Source: Rostratula benghalensis (lineage: Eukaryota > Chordata > Aves > Charadriiformes > Rostratulidae). Taken from it: DNA of 64,000 nucleotides. The number at the start of each line of letters is the position of its first letter. Within the stretch, counting starts at the first letter, position 1. Shown here one piece after another: positions 11,001 through 24,410 of the stretch. A program made the position numbers and the translations under genes. The stretch spans positions 2,583,759 to 2,647,758 of the forward strand of contig VXAI01000091.1 of NCBI GenBank assembly GCA_013399305.1, given 5' to 3'. The notes under the pieces were generated by a model. The model did not search any database, had not been told where the DNA came from, and was given only the letters and a program-made list of their open reading frames with translations.

Positions 11001-13661
11001 CATTACTCATGAGCAGAAATTAATGTTCTTTGACCTGGAGAGGGCATGCTGACTTCAGGCAGGTCATCCCAAATAAATGCCAGTAAATGTTGTGTTCCAC
11101 GTCACGTTGTCCTCGATGTTCCCTCCACCCCCCTGACTGGTACATTCAGCTCTCATCCCACCATTCATGCAGAGCTCTGTACTAAAAGTGCCTTGGGAAG
11201 CAGTAAAGCTTGGAATAATTTTTCAGATCTAAAAATGGTGTATAGCTTATGTGCAAATACAGAGGATATATTTACAAGGTTAGCTTTGAGATATGTATGT
11301 TCATTGGTTAAAACTACACATCTGACTATTTTCAAAATAAATACAGCAGAAGAAAACAGGTATTAATTTTATGCTAGTTTGGAGCAGTGCTGACCAAGAA
11401 GGCACAAAGTCACTCTGAAATTATTTTGACTTAGCTTTTCTGTCTCAGTATCAGTGACTGTATGAATGACAGTACAGATGGACATAATGTATGCCAGGAA
11501 GCTAAAGGAAGCTTAAAAGCCTCATGCTATTTGAAGAGTAATACGAATTAAAATAGTATGCAAGTATTTAACTTTTATTCATCTGCGTTCATGCAGAGTT
11601 CCGTACCAGAAGTGTGTAGGAAATAGGTAGATGGTAACAGCTGACAGGGCACAACTTGGGTTCTCTGAACTTAAAAGTGAACTGGGATTTGATAGGAAAA
11701 TTTTATTTTAAAGAGGAAAAAATTACCATCAGCTGTATGGACTTGTTTTCAATGTGATTACTCAAACTAAGTGCTATCTGTTTCAAAAAATATTTAGAGA
11801 AATTAAGCTGATTATTTTTGTTTATGTTTTGTTATGCATGTTTGCAAGCACATATGTATAGCTATATGTATACATGCATAATCATGCATATATATAGATA
11901 TGTGTAATTTTGTGTATTATAGAAAGAGGTGCATTCTGAAGGTGTAAGAGGTACATGTAGAAGAAGCATGTGTTACAGAGACTGGAACATGTGTCACCCT
12001 TCTATCTGTGTATTTCTAGTGTGCTTGCCACTAATCTAGGTCCAGACTACAGGACTGACAGTGTTCCTTTTCAAAAATGACCAGTTGTTAGGTGTACTGT
12101 TGAAGAAACTTTCAAAGGCACCTGACTTTAGAAGTGAACGTGGTAAGCACTCTCAGAAAACCAGACAGAGTCTTTCCATCTTTCCCATATTGCTCATTCA
12201 AAGTCCCCATTTTCAAAGTCCTATTCAGATTTGACAAAGTTAGGCCTAAATATCAGCCTGAACATAGATTGTCTGGCTTTGTTATTAACAGACAATAACT
12301 AGAGACTTTGTGAATGTTCACTGTAGTTCAGGGAAAAAAAGCTTTGATTTCATAATTAAATACCTTTAAACACTGTCTGCTTTAACTCTGAACTTCCTGC
12401 TCTTTTTCTTTCAACTCCATTTTCCAAGAACTTTTTATTGCTGGTCTACTGGTTAGGTTTAAAATATGTAAACAGATATATTTTAGTATATGTTGTTTTC
12501 ATTTTTTTATTCACATAAGAGATATCCATTGATGTCTGCCACTACAAAACCATGGTTTCATCCATTTATGAAGCATTTAAAATTAAAATAGTAATAGAAA
12601 TTACTTTATATTAGGGGTGAAGTATGAGCAGTGCAATTCTCAGTATTTTATCAAAAAATTTTGATGGTCACCTTGAATTAAGACAGACATGGATAGCACT
12701 TGCTTTAAGAAGTGCTTTAATGTGAATTTCTGGAGACGTTTTATGTACACAAGTGCATATAAAAATGTGCCTATCCCCTGTTGTTAACTTCCAAACCAGT
12801 AACACTTCTGAGCTAAAAAGTCATAACAAAATTGGGCCAGATACAGCAAAGTGCATCCTGTACATTTTACATGATGGATTTTATAAATAAAACTGGCAAA
12901 TGAGGTGAATTTCGCAATGTGAATGACAATAGAATGTTTACTGCTATGCAGAAGTCATTGCAATACTGCACTACCGATAGGTTTTGCCCCATTCAGAAGT
13001 ACTTATAAATAGACAGGTTTCAATCGACAAGTAGCTTACTCAGACATGCTCAAATATAGTAGCTGCATTCATTAGACAGACATTTCTACTAATCCCTCAG
13101 CTACACTAATAAAAGAGTAATCCTTTATAGGCTGAATGTAGTAGCAGAGGGTTCTTTTTTTAACTATTAACATCCTTTAAAGACCAAGGACTAATCATTA
13201 TTAGTGACTGTACTTGCTTTTCAGCAAATGAGTTGAAAATTGATAACCCTGGCAGTATGTTAAGTTAGAATTCCTTACTGAAAATGGAAACACCCTTACT
13301 CTTAGGAGCAGCTCTTAATATATGTGTCCTAAGTAGATTTGTTCCTGCTCTCTAAACAAACAAAAACTAGAAAACAACAGGAGTCTTGTTTGGGGTTCTT
13401 CTGTTTTACTTCTCTTATAGCATTTGCCCTTTTGCTCTCTTCTTTCATACCTTTGGTTTCATTGTTAAGGCAAGAAAAGTCAGTTTGTTGATTCAGGCTG
13501 GCTTTACTGAGCAGGACAAGGATGCTGGGTAGGACAAGACAAGTCAGTGAGTCACTGCCCTTCTGTTCTGAGGTAGTTAAAAAACCTATTACAAATTTAA
13601 TCTGCTAATACTGATCTGAACCTGAATTGGGTCTCTGCAAGAACCAGGCTGTTATAATTAT

Positions 13662-13699
13662 CTCTGTTTCTGTACAGAAACTCTGTTTCTGTATAGAAC
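13662..13699. repeat. 19-bp tandem duplication
   Basis: CTCTGTTTCTGTACAGAAA is followed at once by a second copy with one changed base (TATAGAA for TACAGAA) and a differing last base. The first copy includes the perfect palindrome TTTCTGTACAGAAA. Confidence 0.75.
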
Positions 13700-16600
13700 T
13701 GTTTTCCAAGTTGACCTAAGTATGAAAGTCCATTTTTCTGTTTCCAGTTTACTCTGACCCAAATATTTTCTCAGAACACACCAAGAACCTTTTAATCACC
13801 AGTGATGTCACATATCCCTTCTTCTCCATTTCTTTCCTATTTATTTTAAACCTCAGTGACCTGTGAGTCAACTGCAACAGTTCTTGGCCAAAAAACAGTG
13901 TAATGAACCAGGCAAAGAAATACCAGCCAAGAGCCATGCAATGGAAAAACTAGATTAACAGCATGAAAACCTTCAAAACTGCAAGTTAGACTATGAATGA
14001 CATCACCCCTGAAGTGAAGCAGCTGCATTTTGCAAGTCACACTTACAAGTTAACCCCTACAATTCAGCTTTTTTCCACTGACATGTCTAAATGAGCATCA
14101 TATTCTTTCTGTGTTAAGTTCAATCATTCCATCTACCTCCAACACCCTTTTCCTGCTTAATTTTCAATTTCTGCAAAACCTCAGGGCTTTCTGTTTGCTG
14201 GAATGGTGATCCTGCAATTGTGGAAACCACCTGTGTGTTTCTTCTCTAGCTCCTCTGTCATGGAGTTGGCCTGCCCATCTTATGTGATCTTCTCTCAGCT
14301 CTCTGCTAGTTTTGTGACCTTTGGTCCATGGAAAAGCACATCTGATTTTTATATCTGCCCCATGGCAATATCATTTTGTCCTTTTTTCAGTAGTATTGCC
14401 CTCCCCGCCCTGTAATCTCTTTTCCCGACTTCTTTAAGGTTTCTCTGTGAGTTCTTGGTAGGAGAGATGCTAGGAAGGACCTAGCATCTAGGTTGCAATT
14501 AGTGCAGAGAGTAGCAAACAACAATGTGAAAAATGTAATTTGTAGTGAGATGAGAGCTACCTGAAGAAGTGGAAAAATGACTTTTTTCCCTCTGCCTTGG
14601 CTGAGCCCCTTGGTGATGCGGGAGAGGCCAGGTACTTTTCTTTTTAAGGGAGAGGTAAAGAGCCTTTGCCAGAAAACAGACTGTGGAAGGAGAACAGCAG
14701 CCCAGAGATGGTGATGATGGTCCTGGTGGAACTGCTGAAACAAGGGAAAAAAGATTAGCGCTATTCATTGGGCAGGAAGGAGCAAGTCTTTCCTTGAGCA
14801 GAGGATTGAGCAGTAAATAACCAGATCAAACTACCAGAGGGAGATGAGAGACTAAGCAGAAGTAACAGATGCAGCTGGAGAGCAAAGGTAAGTCACAGCT
14901 ATTTTTAATAGCCCAAAATGAAAAGAGCCAAACTGTAGGCACAAACACCAGTGTACTGTAGGGCTTTTAACAGCCCATACAGTCTGAGAGACTGTGTCTG
15001 TCTGGGAACGCTCCAGCCATACCTACAGTTTTTTGACACGTTTAATTTCTAGCAGTCCATCTTGCACTGCTTAGGTTGTGCTATTGTCTACGCTATCACC
15101 TACTATTTTTAGAGGCTTCTAATTTGACTGTAAATTCTATGCAGTCCTGAAACCAGGAACAGTGAACAGAGCCTCAGCCAGTTGGTGTTTTCTGTTTGCA
15201 AGTGAAAAACAGGCGAGTAGTTCGTAAGCTTGGCAAGCTACTCAAAACAGATAATTTTTGTAATCTGTAACTGCAAAATTAACTTATTGTCATGCTAAGA
15301 GGAGAGGTTTTTGTGGCTGAATTATATATTGGATTTGGTCTGTACTCCTCAAGAGGTTTTATTGCTATAATAATCTCTAAAAAAAGATAGGTGAGCAAAG
15401 CAAGTTCAAAAGAATTGGTGTAGAATAACTTAATGCAGTTTCAAGTAGAAATTCAAATTGAGTCCTTTATAAATTAATAGGGAGAGAAAAGAAAAGGAAA
15501 TTACCTGTGGAAACAATTTTAGAAGTGAGGTCCATCCAATGAACTGAAACAGCGGTAGTAGTGCGAAGGCACAGTGATGTGACATCATTTGGAGAGCACA
15601 GGCAGCGAGATGCTCCCTTCTGTCTGCACATGCTGTTTTACTGCAGAAACAGTTGTCAAATATGATTCAGTTTCTGAGATGTTCCCAGTAGCAAACTTTT
15701 GGCAAACTATTAATCATGAGCATTGACACTGAGGTCAGGAGAATTTTTCCAAGTTTCCTGAACGTCTTGGAGAAAGATTCAATCTGCTGAGGTTTGCCTT
15801 TGCTTGTCCTGTTCCTGTGTCATCCTGTGTCTATTATAAGTACCTCGCTTTCTTGGATAATACCAAGAGTTTTGCACTTTGACTGGATGACACCAGCTAC
15901 CTAACTTACTGCAGATGCTGCAGACCACTCTTCCATCTACATGTGCAAGGACACACAAATACAGGCCCACACTTCGCTTGCTTGTAGCAGCCCTCTCTTG
16001 ACCTCAAGGCAAAGCAAAGCAATGTGGGATGTTCTGCTGTACAAAGTGATGTGTCTGGGGCAGTTGTTTCTCAGTGTTTTATCCATCCTGCATGTAAATG
16101 CTCCCACTCATTACCGCAGTGTTTTGGCACCTGCTGCATAAAATTGTTGACTGTAATCCAGTGTCTTGTGGATATCATGGGATCTTTGGATTTCTGCTCT
16201 TTCAAGCATTCTGCTGGAGGTAAAAAATCAGAGATTCTGGTTAAGGTTTTATTATTTCTGTGAGGTTTAACTGAGTGAAAGAGGTATCAGTTTTGTGAAT
16301 GTCACTCTTAACCACAATGGGGTGGGTGGGTTGGTTGGTTTTCAAGAGGAAAGGTTTGCATTTATTTTTTTTCTAAAAGCAGTTGAACCCTATGTTATTT
16401 TGCTGTCAGTGCCTTCAGCTGAGTGGTCAGTTTGATGCTGCCATGTGGAGGCTTGTGGAGCTGGGCCAAGGAACCTTGGAAGGAAAGGACAAATTAATTT
16501 CTTAAAACCATAAATACATATATATATAAAATTCCTTTATATGTTTAGATCTATTATGAACATTTTCTCATGCATTCATACTAGAAATTATTTTTTCATA

Positions 16601-19600
16601 CCAGTCTACTTCCTTATGAAGTTATCAGAAAGGCAGTGAAGGTAGCTTGCTGTGACAACAGTGACCACAACTAAGATATGTTTTCACACACTGCCTGTAC
16701 ATGTTTTGGATCACTGCAGATATATCTACCTTCCAAGGCATAAATCCAAAGGAAAACCTGATATCCTCCCTGATGCTGCTTCTTGACTTTATACAACAAG
16801 ATTCTGCATCAGTGTAAACAAATTGGGTTTATATTATGGGATGGCTAGGTAATGTCTATGCAGAAAAGCGATTGCATATGAGTTGTTTTAAGCATTCAGG
16901 CTTTGATTTATCATCACTGAAATTTAATCTAAGAGGTTTTTTTTCCTTTGGACTTTCTCGGCAAGAGTCCTAGTGAAAATATTGCATCAGCACTTCAGGA
17001 ATGGAGCAGCAGTGTTATTCTAATCTGTCAAATGCAGAGGCCATGAACTTCCCCTGAGAAACCCAGTGAAATAGCCTTTCTACTTGCTACAGTTCTGGTA
17101 ATGTAAGGAATACTTCCTAAATTGGGACCCCTACAGTAGCCCTCACAACTTAGTCTGCATGCAGACCTGACTTATTTGCATAGCCTTGTTGGATGAAATG
17201 GAGGAAAGTTACTCATGTGTGTGTAGATTTATCAGGGTGGATCCCAGCACAGCAGTAAGTCCCTGAAAAAGTAGTGACTCTTCAAATTTACCTCAGCATA
17301 ATGTTATCAGACCCTAATGTGCCTTTCTGCTTAGATGTGTTCAGCCTTTGTGTATATTTCAAAAAATATTTAGAAAAATAATTAAAAATAAAAAGTAGAG
17401 GTTTAAGAGGAAGCTATATGAAATAATATTAGACATTTAAAATATATAAACATTCTCACAGCAGTCATGCATCTATTTGATAGAAGTTTAAAAATAGCTT
17501 TGTCTTTAATGCTTGGTAAAATTGTGTGTGTGTGAGTGCATGTAATGTGTGCAGTTTTGTGCCTTTTAAAGGTGAATGATGCTAGTATGGCTTTATAATT
17601 TACTGTCCTGTTTGCACTTGATACCATCAGTGATCTCAGCACAACTCTAGAAATGGTGTTTGATTGTGGCAGAATGAGGGCATGGGTATAAATATTGTTT
17701 TGTAAATCTCCTAAATATTGACTGAATTGCAGCCATGGGGTGGGAAGGTTTAAGAAATGGTATTTGGAAGAACTCAGGTCTCAGCTCTGTGACAAGGATT
17801 GGAAAGAATAATGTAGCAATGCTTTGACTAGGAATTCCAGTTAAGAGAGATTTGAATTACTCTTCTAATTTTTCCTCATTTAAACCCAAAATCTAGATAA
17901 GAATATACACACACTCTCCTTGTCCCTATTTGTTTTTCCATGCTTTTCCTTTGCTTTCCAGCACCTGATGATTGCCTGAGAATGGCATCAAGCTGTAAGT
18001 GTGTATTGTTGACAGCAGAGGAGATGCACAAGTGTTCTTGATTTCATTTGCTCCTTTCTTTCCTGTGGCTTTTGCCACAAAATTCTCCTTTCTAAGGCCC
18101 GATAAGAGACACATGATGAATTCCCAGGTTCTTATTGATCTTTCCATCTCCTCCCCAGACTCATAGAGGGGTCTTTATAGGAGGGAATAACAGCTTAACT
18201 GCAATCACACCAAGGCTGTCTTTGGCACCCTGCTTCCTACAGAGCCATGAGGCCTTCTGAGTAGTGCTAGTTTCCTTGCCTTAATTCACCACTGCCACAT
18301 GTTAACCTTCCCTTCTGCAACTTGTTTACAGCTGCCTGGTCTTCAGGATGCCCTTTGAGAGGTTCTGTGCCTCCCCAGGACCCCCATATCTCCTGCAGCA
18401 CATTTCTTCTAGAGTCAGGCTCTCATTGGAGCAGCTCCCACTGCTCCAGCCTGATCCTTTAAGAAAAACCCACAGGGTTCACAGGCAGGGTTTGGAGAGA
18501 AAGCCCCTGGCAGACTTGGCTACTCTCTGTTAACCCTTGAGTCAGCAAAGGTAATTTGCAGAGACTTCTGATCCTTCCTTTTGGCTTCTCTCAAATAAAA
18601 GGGACTTTGGAATTGGTTTTTCTCCTTATAGTGTCCCTGTAACTAAAGAAAGGAACACCTTTCAAGTACTGTGAGGAAAAACAAAGGCAAAAATTTTCTT
18701 AGGCATTTTCTTATGCACTCATAAAATATTGGAAATGGCAAAATAAAGCCATTGTTTAGTTATTGAGGTTCAGGAACCAAGCTGAAATATGTCATGGCTG
18801 AGATCCCCAGGAGGCTGGGCACTGCACACATCCCAAGCAGTCCCTGTTGCAAGGACTGAGATTTACAGTAACGTCTGGTAGGATGTCAGCATCCTCCATG
18901 CTGACATGGCAGAGCTCATGTCCATACAGCTAAATGCTTTTCTCTCCCAAACGACATTGGACCTGTCAACTGCTTATGGGAAATGGTCCCTGGCCCATCC
19001 TAATGTCCAAACTTCAACTGTGCCCAGGTAATGCTTGGAAGAGAGTCAACTGGCTTAAGTTAAAACCATGTCAGAGGCCATGCTACCAATTCAGCAAGAT
19101 GAGTGACTGTGGTGGGCCTGTGCTCAGACACTATTAGTTTGACCAGTCTAGACATAGCTGCAGAATACAGATCCTCCTCCAGGAAAACCACAGCCCAAGG
19201 ACTGCCAAATATTCAGAGGAATAAGAACATCAGGTTTTAGGACATTCAGTTTATGTACAAGTTACAGTGATTTTCTGTGAGGGGGTAGAGAAGATATGAG
19301 GTAAGGCCCTGTAAAAAGCAAAGGGATGTGGAGGTGACCTTATGTCCCAGAGGTGACCTTGGGGGGCTGACAAAGAGAAGCTCATTGCCTTGGCAGAACA
19401 AATAAACCACAGATGGAAGAAGAAGTAGGTAACAGCAGTCTTGACAAGAAAACATAAAAGAGGACAAGACGGAATTAAGCCAGTTTTGAAGATCCTTAGT
19501 CTCTAAATGACTGATAAGGGAGAATAATTAAACAGGAAAGGGTAAAGAGATGGGAGCCATAAAATAATCAAACCTGCTAGTGAGCAGCAACCACTGAAAT

Positions 19601-21404
19601 TAATTACTTTCTTCTGCCCCAGAACAAGGATTTTAATCTTCTGCTTTCATTTAGTCAGTTCCTATCTCCATCTTAATGTTATTTTTATATATTACACTTT
19701 CTTGTGAATATAGCAAATGGTGAATATAGCAGATGTAACTTCTATATGAAGGCAAAGAAGCCTCTCACAGCTGTGCACAACAAATACTAGTGCCCAGAAT
19801 ATCTTTAGAGGAATATAACTGTAAAAGGGTTTAATTTGTAGGAAGAAATAGAAATCTGAAATTCATGCATGCCTGCAGTCCCTCATGTGCTATATTCCAG
19901 CTACAGATGACAGCACTGGTAGGGCAGCCAGCCCATAGAAGTCTTCTTTGCAGGGAACCTGTACGCTCAACAGTAGGTGGGCCTCTCCCATGGCTGAATG
20001 GCAAGGGAAGGTGTAGCTGATGTTTTTTGTAACCCTGTTTTATGGATCCCTGGTCATGGAGTGGAACTTTGTTGCGCTAGGCACACTCCCACCATTTCAG
20101 TCTGTCTGTTCACATCCCTACACAAAAAAAAGAGATCTGCAATATTTGACCCTCTGGAATCTTTCCCTGGCTCCCCCTTGCCATTGACATAAGTACTGAC
20201 TGAGCTACATGAAAGGTGTTGGGAAATAAATCCCAGCCCCTACTCTCAGCCCCATCTAGTAGGGCACTTTCAGTGCCATTTGGAAGATTTCATTTTAACT
20301 GACCTTCAGGCATGACTTATTTTTGTGCTCTGGGTATTTTTAAGATGAGCCCAGAGGAACTCCTAAATACCTCACTGGTGAGAGTAGAGGAGGACACATG
20401 CTGTTGCTGTTTCCAATAGCTCTGAAGGGTCTGGAAAGTCCCTGTGTGGAGCTTTCCACTTTAAAGAGAGCTTTCTAAATGTAGAAAGCCTGAGCCCGTA
20501 AGTCATCCTTGTTGCCAAAAGACTGAGTGAGGGAAAGAGACTTGTTTGTAGCATGTAGAACCTGCTCTGTCCAATGTAGGGCTGATTGCACAGAGGGGTG
20601 AGACAACGGTGAGAATTGCTGTACTTTGGTGCGTGGGGCACACACCTCGCAGGGCTATGTGTTATTTGCGACCACATATTGGGGCTGAACAGCTTTATGG
20701 AGAGATAGAAAACTCTTGGCTTCCCATTTTAAGTATGGTGGTACTTGAAACTAAACTGGGGTGGAAAGAACCACAAACTGTAGCCTGGACACGATACAGC
20801 AGGGTCCCTGCATCTCAGCTGAGAAGTGGCAGCTCCAGGCTGGAAGTGAGACTGAGCAGCAGCACTTCTCTGGCCCGGCTGTGTGTGCAACAGGTCGTCT
20901 GCCCTTGACCTCTACTTGTAGGGAACAGGGGGGCTGGGGAAGCTGCTCTTCACCTCTTCCCAGATGGTGTCTCTGGTGTTTCTCTGTGGCTGGCCATCCA
21001 TGCCACACAGCAAAAGGACACAGGCTCATGAGTGCTGGATGTCTTCCAACAGCCTGCTCACAGCGGGATTGTGCTTGCAGCAATTGCATAAGGGAAGGCT
21101 ACAAGACTGAATAGTTCGGATAGTCTCCAAGTCTGACTAGTCTTGAGCTAGTAAGCAAAGTGATTATACCCTACAAGGCACCCTCTTGGCTTGTTTCTTC
21201 CTGGGGAGCAGGGAAAGGAGCTGGATTAGTGTTTTGTGCTGCAGGGGTAGGATTTTTAAATGATGTATCTCCACTCAGTGAGATTGCAGGGAGTTAAGTT
21301 TCTCAGAGAAAAAGCAGCAGAATAAAGGAAGACTAGACTGCTGGGTAAAGAGATAACTGGTAGTGGCTACAGCCTAATTACTCTGTCTGCATATCTCATT
21401 AACT

Positions 21405-21435
21405 CCCCCCCCCTTTTTTTTTTTTTTTTTTTTTT
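21405..21435. repeat. C9T22 homopolymer run
   Basis: Nine C are followed by twenty-two T. On the other strand this reads A22G9, like a polyA relic, but no retrocopy could be seen next to it. Confidence 0.9.
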
Positions 21436-22030
21436 GAGTAATCACTGCTATTACTTGTAAACAATCATTTTATAAGGTGTGAAATTCCTATACTGCTGTG
21501 TTTATTGTGATTCATGACCTGACAGCCCAGGGGAGGGGTGCAGTCAGCTTGGCATAAGCAGTCCAGTGCCACAAGCAGGGTGGTTGATATTCCAAAATGT
21601 TATTTAGAGAGATACAAGACTGGGGTGGGGGTGGCAGCAGGAATCAGAGGATCAAGGTCCCAGATAGCCTGGAATGTGCAGGATCAGATATCTGCACTGG
21701 AACACTTATTCCCTTAATTTGTGTTTCCCAGGATGCCTGACTCTTACAGATCATTTCTCTTGTCAATGAACATGTGCCTACATATAGCTATTTCCATTCC
21801 AGTCATAGCCCTTGTTTATGTCACTAACAGACTTCATTACATTTGACTGTGTTATTTTTACATAATGACTAAATCAGTGGTAGAACATGGGATATGCAGT
21901 ATACAAATTTTGAAATCAGCTTAAATGTATGTACCAATATGGTTAAAAAAAAAGAGCGGAGGAACAGAGTAATGATGCTTAGGTGCCACAGAGTTTAGCC
22001 GGCAGGGCTTCTGGTGTTAATTAGACATGT

Positions 22031-22191
22031 AGAATCATAGGATCACTGAATCATTTAGGTTGGAAAAGACCCTTACCATCATCAATCCAACTGTTAACCT
22101 AACACTACCAAGTCCACCACTAAACCATGTCCCTAAGCACCATGTCTTCACGTGTTTTAAGTGCCTCCAGGGATGGTGACTCAACCACTGA
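22031..22191 (-). mobile_element. CR1 LINE, 3' end fragment
   Basis: The + strand begins AGAATCATAGGATCACTGAA, the reverse complement of a CR1 tail. It continues with TAGGTTGGAAAAGACCC, a typical CR1 3' untranslated segment, through CCAGGGATGGTGACTCAACC. It is strongly 5'-truncated, about 160 bp, with no coding part. It belongs to a young-looking avian CR1 type. Confidence 0.85.
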
Positions 22192-22549
22192 GTTACAGAC
22201 AAGATTGATTAGGGAACAAAGAAGTGAAATTCACCAAAGATACTAAAATAAGAAAAGTAAAAATTTCAAATAATTACAAAATGACTTGATGAATGATCCG
22301 TAAACACTGAAAAGAGGTATGTATATATCATCTAAGAATCAGTAATTGTTTGGGATTCAATAGACCCAGGTTAAAATCCCCTATCCAAACACGTCCATTA
22401 AATACAAAATTGCATTTAATGGGAGTGATAAAGAGTCACTTCTGCCCAGGACATGGAAACTTGCTCCAGGGGTAGAGCACTATGTGAGACAGAGTATAGT
22501 TATAGCATGCCAAGGTGGAAAAAATAAGCAGGCCTGTCTGTCTTTGTTT

Positions 22550-22690
22550 NNNNNNNNNNNNNNNNNNNNNNNNNNNNNNNNNNNNNNNNNNNNNNNNNNN
22601 NNNNNNNNNNNNNNNNNNNNNNNNNNNNNNNNNNNNNNNNNNNNNNNNNNNNNNNNNNNNNNNNNNNNNNNNNNNNNNNNNNNNNNNNNN
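22550..22690. other. Assembly gap (141 N)
   Basis: A run of N directly abuts a TCCTTCTCTC tandem array on its right side, so the gap probably reflects a collapsed or unresolved pyrimidine repeat. Confidence 0.95.
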
Positions 22691-22724
22691 TCCTTCTCTC
22701 TCCTTCTCTCTCCTTCTCTCTCCT
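22691..22724. repeat. (TCCTTCTCTC)n pyrimidine tandem repeat
   Basis: Three exact 10-base units and part of a fourth are visible, then a degenerate CT-rich tail. The left part is hidden in the gap, so the true length is unknown. Confidence 0.85.
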
Positions 22725-23935
22725 GCTTTCCTTCTTTCCTTTCCTTGTCTTCCCAATATCAGTGTTTCTCCTAGCTCCAGTCTGATTCTCATTTACATCC
22801 TACATTCTGTTGCTGCTCCAGTCATGTAAAACCTCGGTGGCGAGAACTGAAAATTAGATATAAAGAAGTTGTGACAAGATATATGAAGCATGTCCCGTGG
22901 TAGGGGAACAAACTGGAAATGGTTTTGATGTCACAGGAAGTTAAGGAAGGAGGTAACAAACTGAATCAACTTTTAAGGTGCAAGAAGTAAGATTATAGGG
23001 ACTTTACCTATGGAAAAAAAAAAAAACAAAAACAAGAAAAAAGGAGTATTTAAACAATGGAGTAAAGGGGAAAATTTTATTTAAGTGAGGCTTAAGAAGG
23101 ATAAAGAAAATTTTAATTTACAGAAGTTTTGTTCTGGCTGCTGCTAAGAGCTTTCCTGTCCTCCTACTAACTGGGAACAATACAGACAAGGGACTGAACT
23201 AAGGAATTTGTTTTGATCCATTTGTGTGTGACTGCAGCCCTGTACAAACTATGCGTTCTTTGCAAAGATGGGATGAAAAAGTAAGAAAGGAGTAAGTGCA
23301 ATCATGAGAGAATCAATAAATCCTTCAAGCAACTGCTCTCCAGAGCAGTGGATGGATCTCTGTCCATACTAATATGCATATTTCACATACGGAACTGCTG
23401 CCATCTTCACCCACCCTGTTTTCTGAGGCTTTTGAGCCAGAGAACAGTGAGGTTTATGGTTGTTGGCCACTTGGTTTGAGGTGAACTTGGGGTTTTGGGT
23501 TTTTTTTAAAGTCTGTAGCCTGCTTCCTGAAACAGACCTGAAAAATGTAAACCAGTATAAATCCACACAAAGAGACCACCAGGGAAGAAAGCTGCTGAGC
23601 CCTACTTTTTCAGTCCGATGATACTGAGGAACCCCAAAGATTCAATTCCTTAATCCTGTCCAAAATCTCTAGGTTGTTTTTGTGAATGCTGGTGCAATCA
23701 CAATAGCAAATGTTTTCCAGAGTGTTGAGGGTATTTTGTGTATGTGCATGTGTGAAATCCAAAATTTGATGGATTATAGTTTTGGATCTTGTTTTAGTGT
23801 TTGAAGAGTGTTTACTGTGAAGAATACAGAGAGACCTTTGTGACTAAATCATAGAATCATAGAATGGTCCAGACCGGAAGGGACCTCTAGGGTCTCATAA
23901 TCCAACCTTCCTGCAATCAGCAGGGTCACCCCCAA

Positions 23936-24410
23936 CTAGACCAGGTCGAGCCTCACCTTGAATATCTCCAGGGATGGGGCCTCAACAACCTCCCTGGGCA
24001 AGCTGTTCCAGTGTTCAACCACCCTGATAGTAAAGAACCAATTCCTAATACCCAGTCTAAATCTGCTCTTCTCCAGCTTGAAGCCATTGTCCTTGCCTTT
24101 GTAAACAGATCCTCCCCAGCCTTCCTGTAGGCCCCCTTCAGGTACTGGAAGGCTGCTGTTAGGTCTCCCTGGAACCTCCTCTTCTCCAGGCTGAACAACC
24201 CCAGCTCCCTCAGCCTGTCCTCGTAGCAAAGGTGCTCTGATCATTTCTGTGGCCCTCCTCTGGACCTGCTCCATCAGGTCTATGTCCTTTCTATATTGAG
24301 GGCTCCAGACCAGCACACAGCACCCCAGGTGAGGTCTCACCAGAGCAAAGTCGCAGAAACACCTCTCTGGATCTGCTAGCGACACATCTTTTGATGCAGC
24401 CCAGGATGTG
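23936..24410 (-). pseudogene. CR1 ORF2 C-terminal fragment (broken)
   Basis: The - strand encodes the familiar CR1 C-terminal stretch, including ALVRPHLGCCVLVWSPQYRK, then VQRRATEMI. Further on come EKSRFRLGIRNWFFTIRVVE and HWNSLPREVVEAPS. A second part (FSLEKRRFQGDL, LKGAYRKAGEDLF) appears in a different frame, so at least one frameshift has occurred. This is normal for a 5'-deleted or decayed LINE copy. It lies directly after the endonuclease piece because the polymerase section was deleted. Confidence 0.85.

Larger units (their letters stand above)
8077..22030. other. Intergenic or intronic DNA without supported genes
   Basis: About 14 kb of mainly AT-rich DNA. All open frames are short (under about 120 codons) and lack recognisable domains or paired splice sites. 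Small items are a duplicated 19-mer at 13662-13699, a good donor-like AAAG/GTAAGT near 14887, a G-rich GGGTGGGTGGG near 16324-16330 and a C9T22 run at 21405-21435. Nothing else is supported. Confidence 0.6.
22192..23846. other. Non-coding DNA with an assembly gap
   Basis: AT-rich sequence around the gap at 22550-22690, with an A-rich stretch at about 23014-23042. No gene is seen. Open frames that span the gap are artefacts of N bases. Confidence 0.6.

Noticed and set aside
21405..21435. A22G9 (minus strand) as the tail of a processed retrocopy
   Set aside because: No gene-like or repeat sequence is attached, and no target-site duplication was seen.
22436..22829. Open frames of about 100 codons across the first gap
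   Set aside because: Most of their length is N, and the rest is a low-complexity CT repeat.
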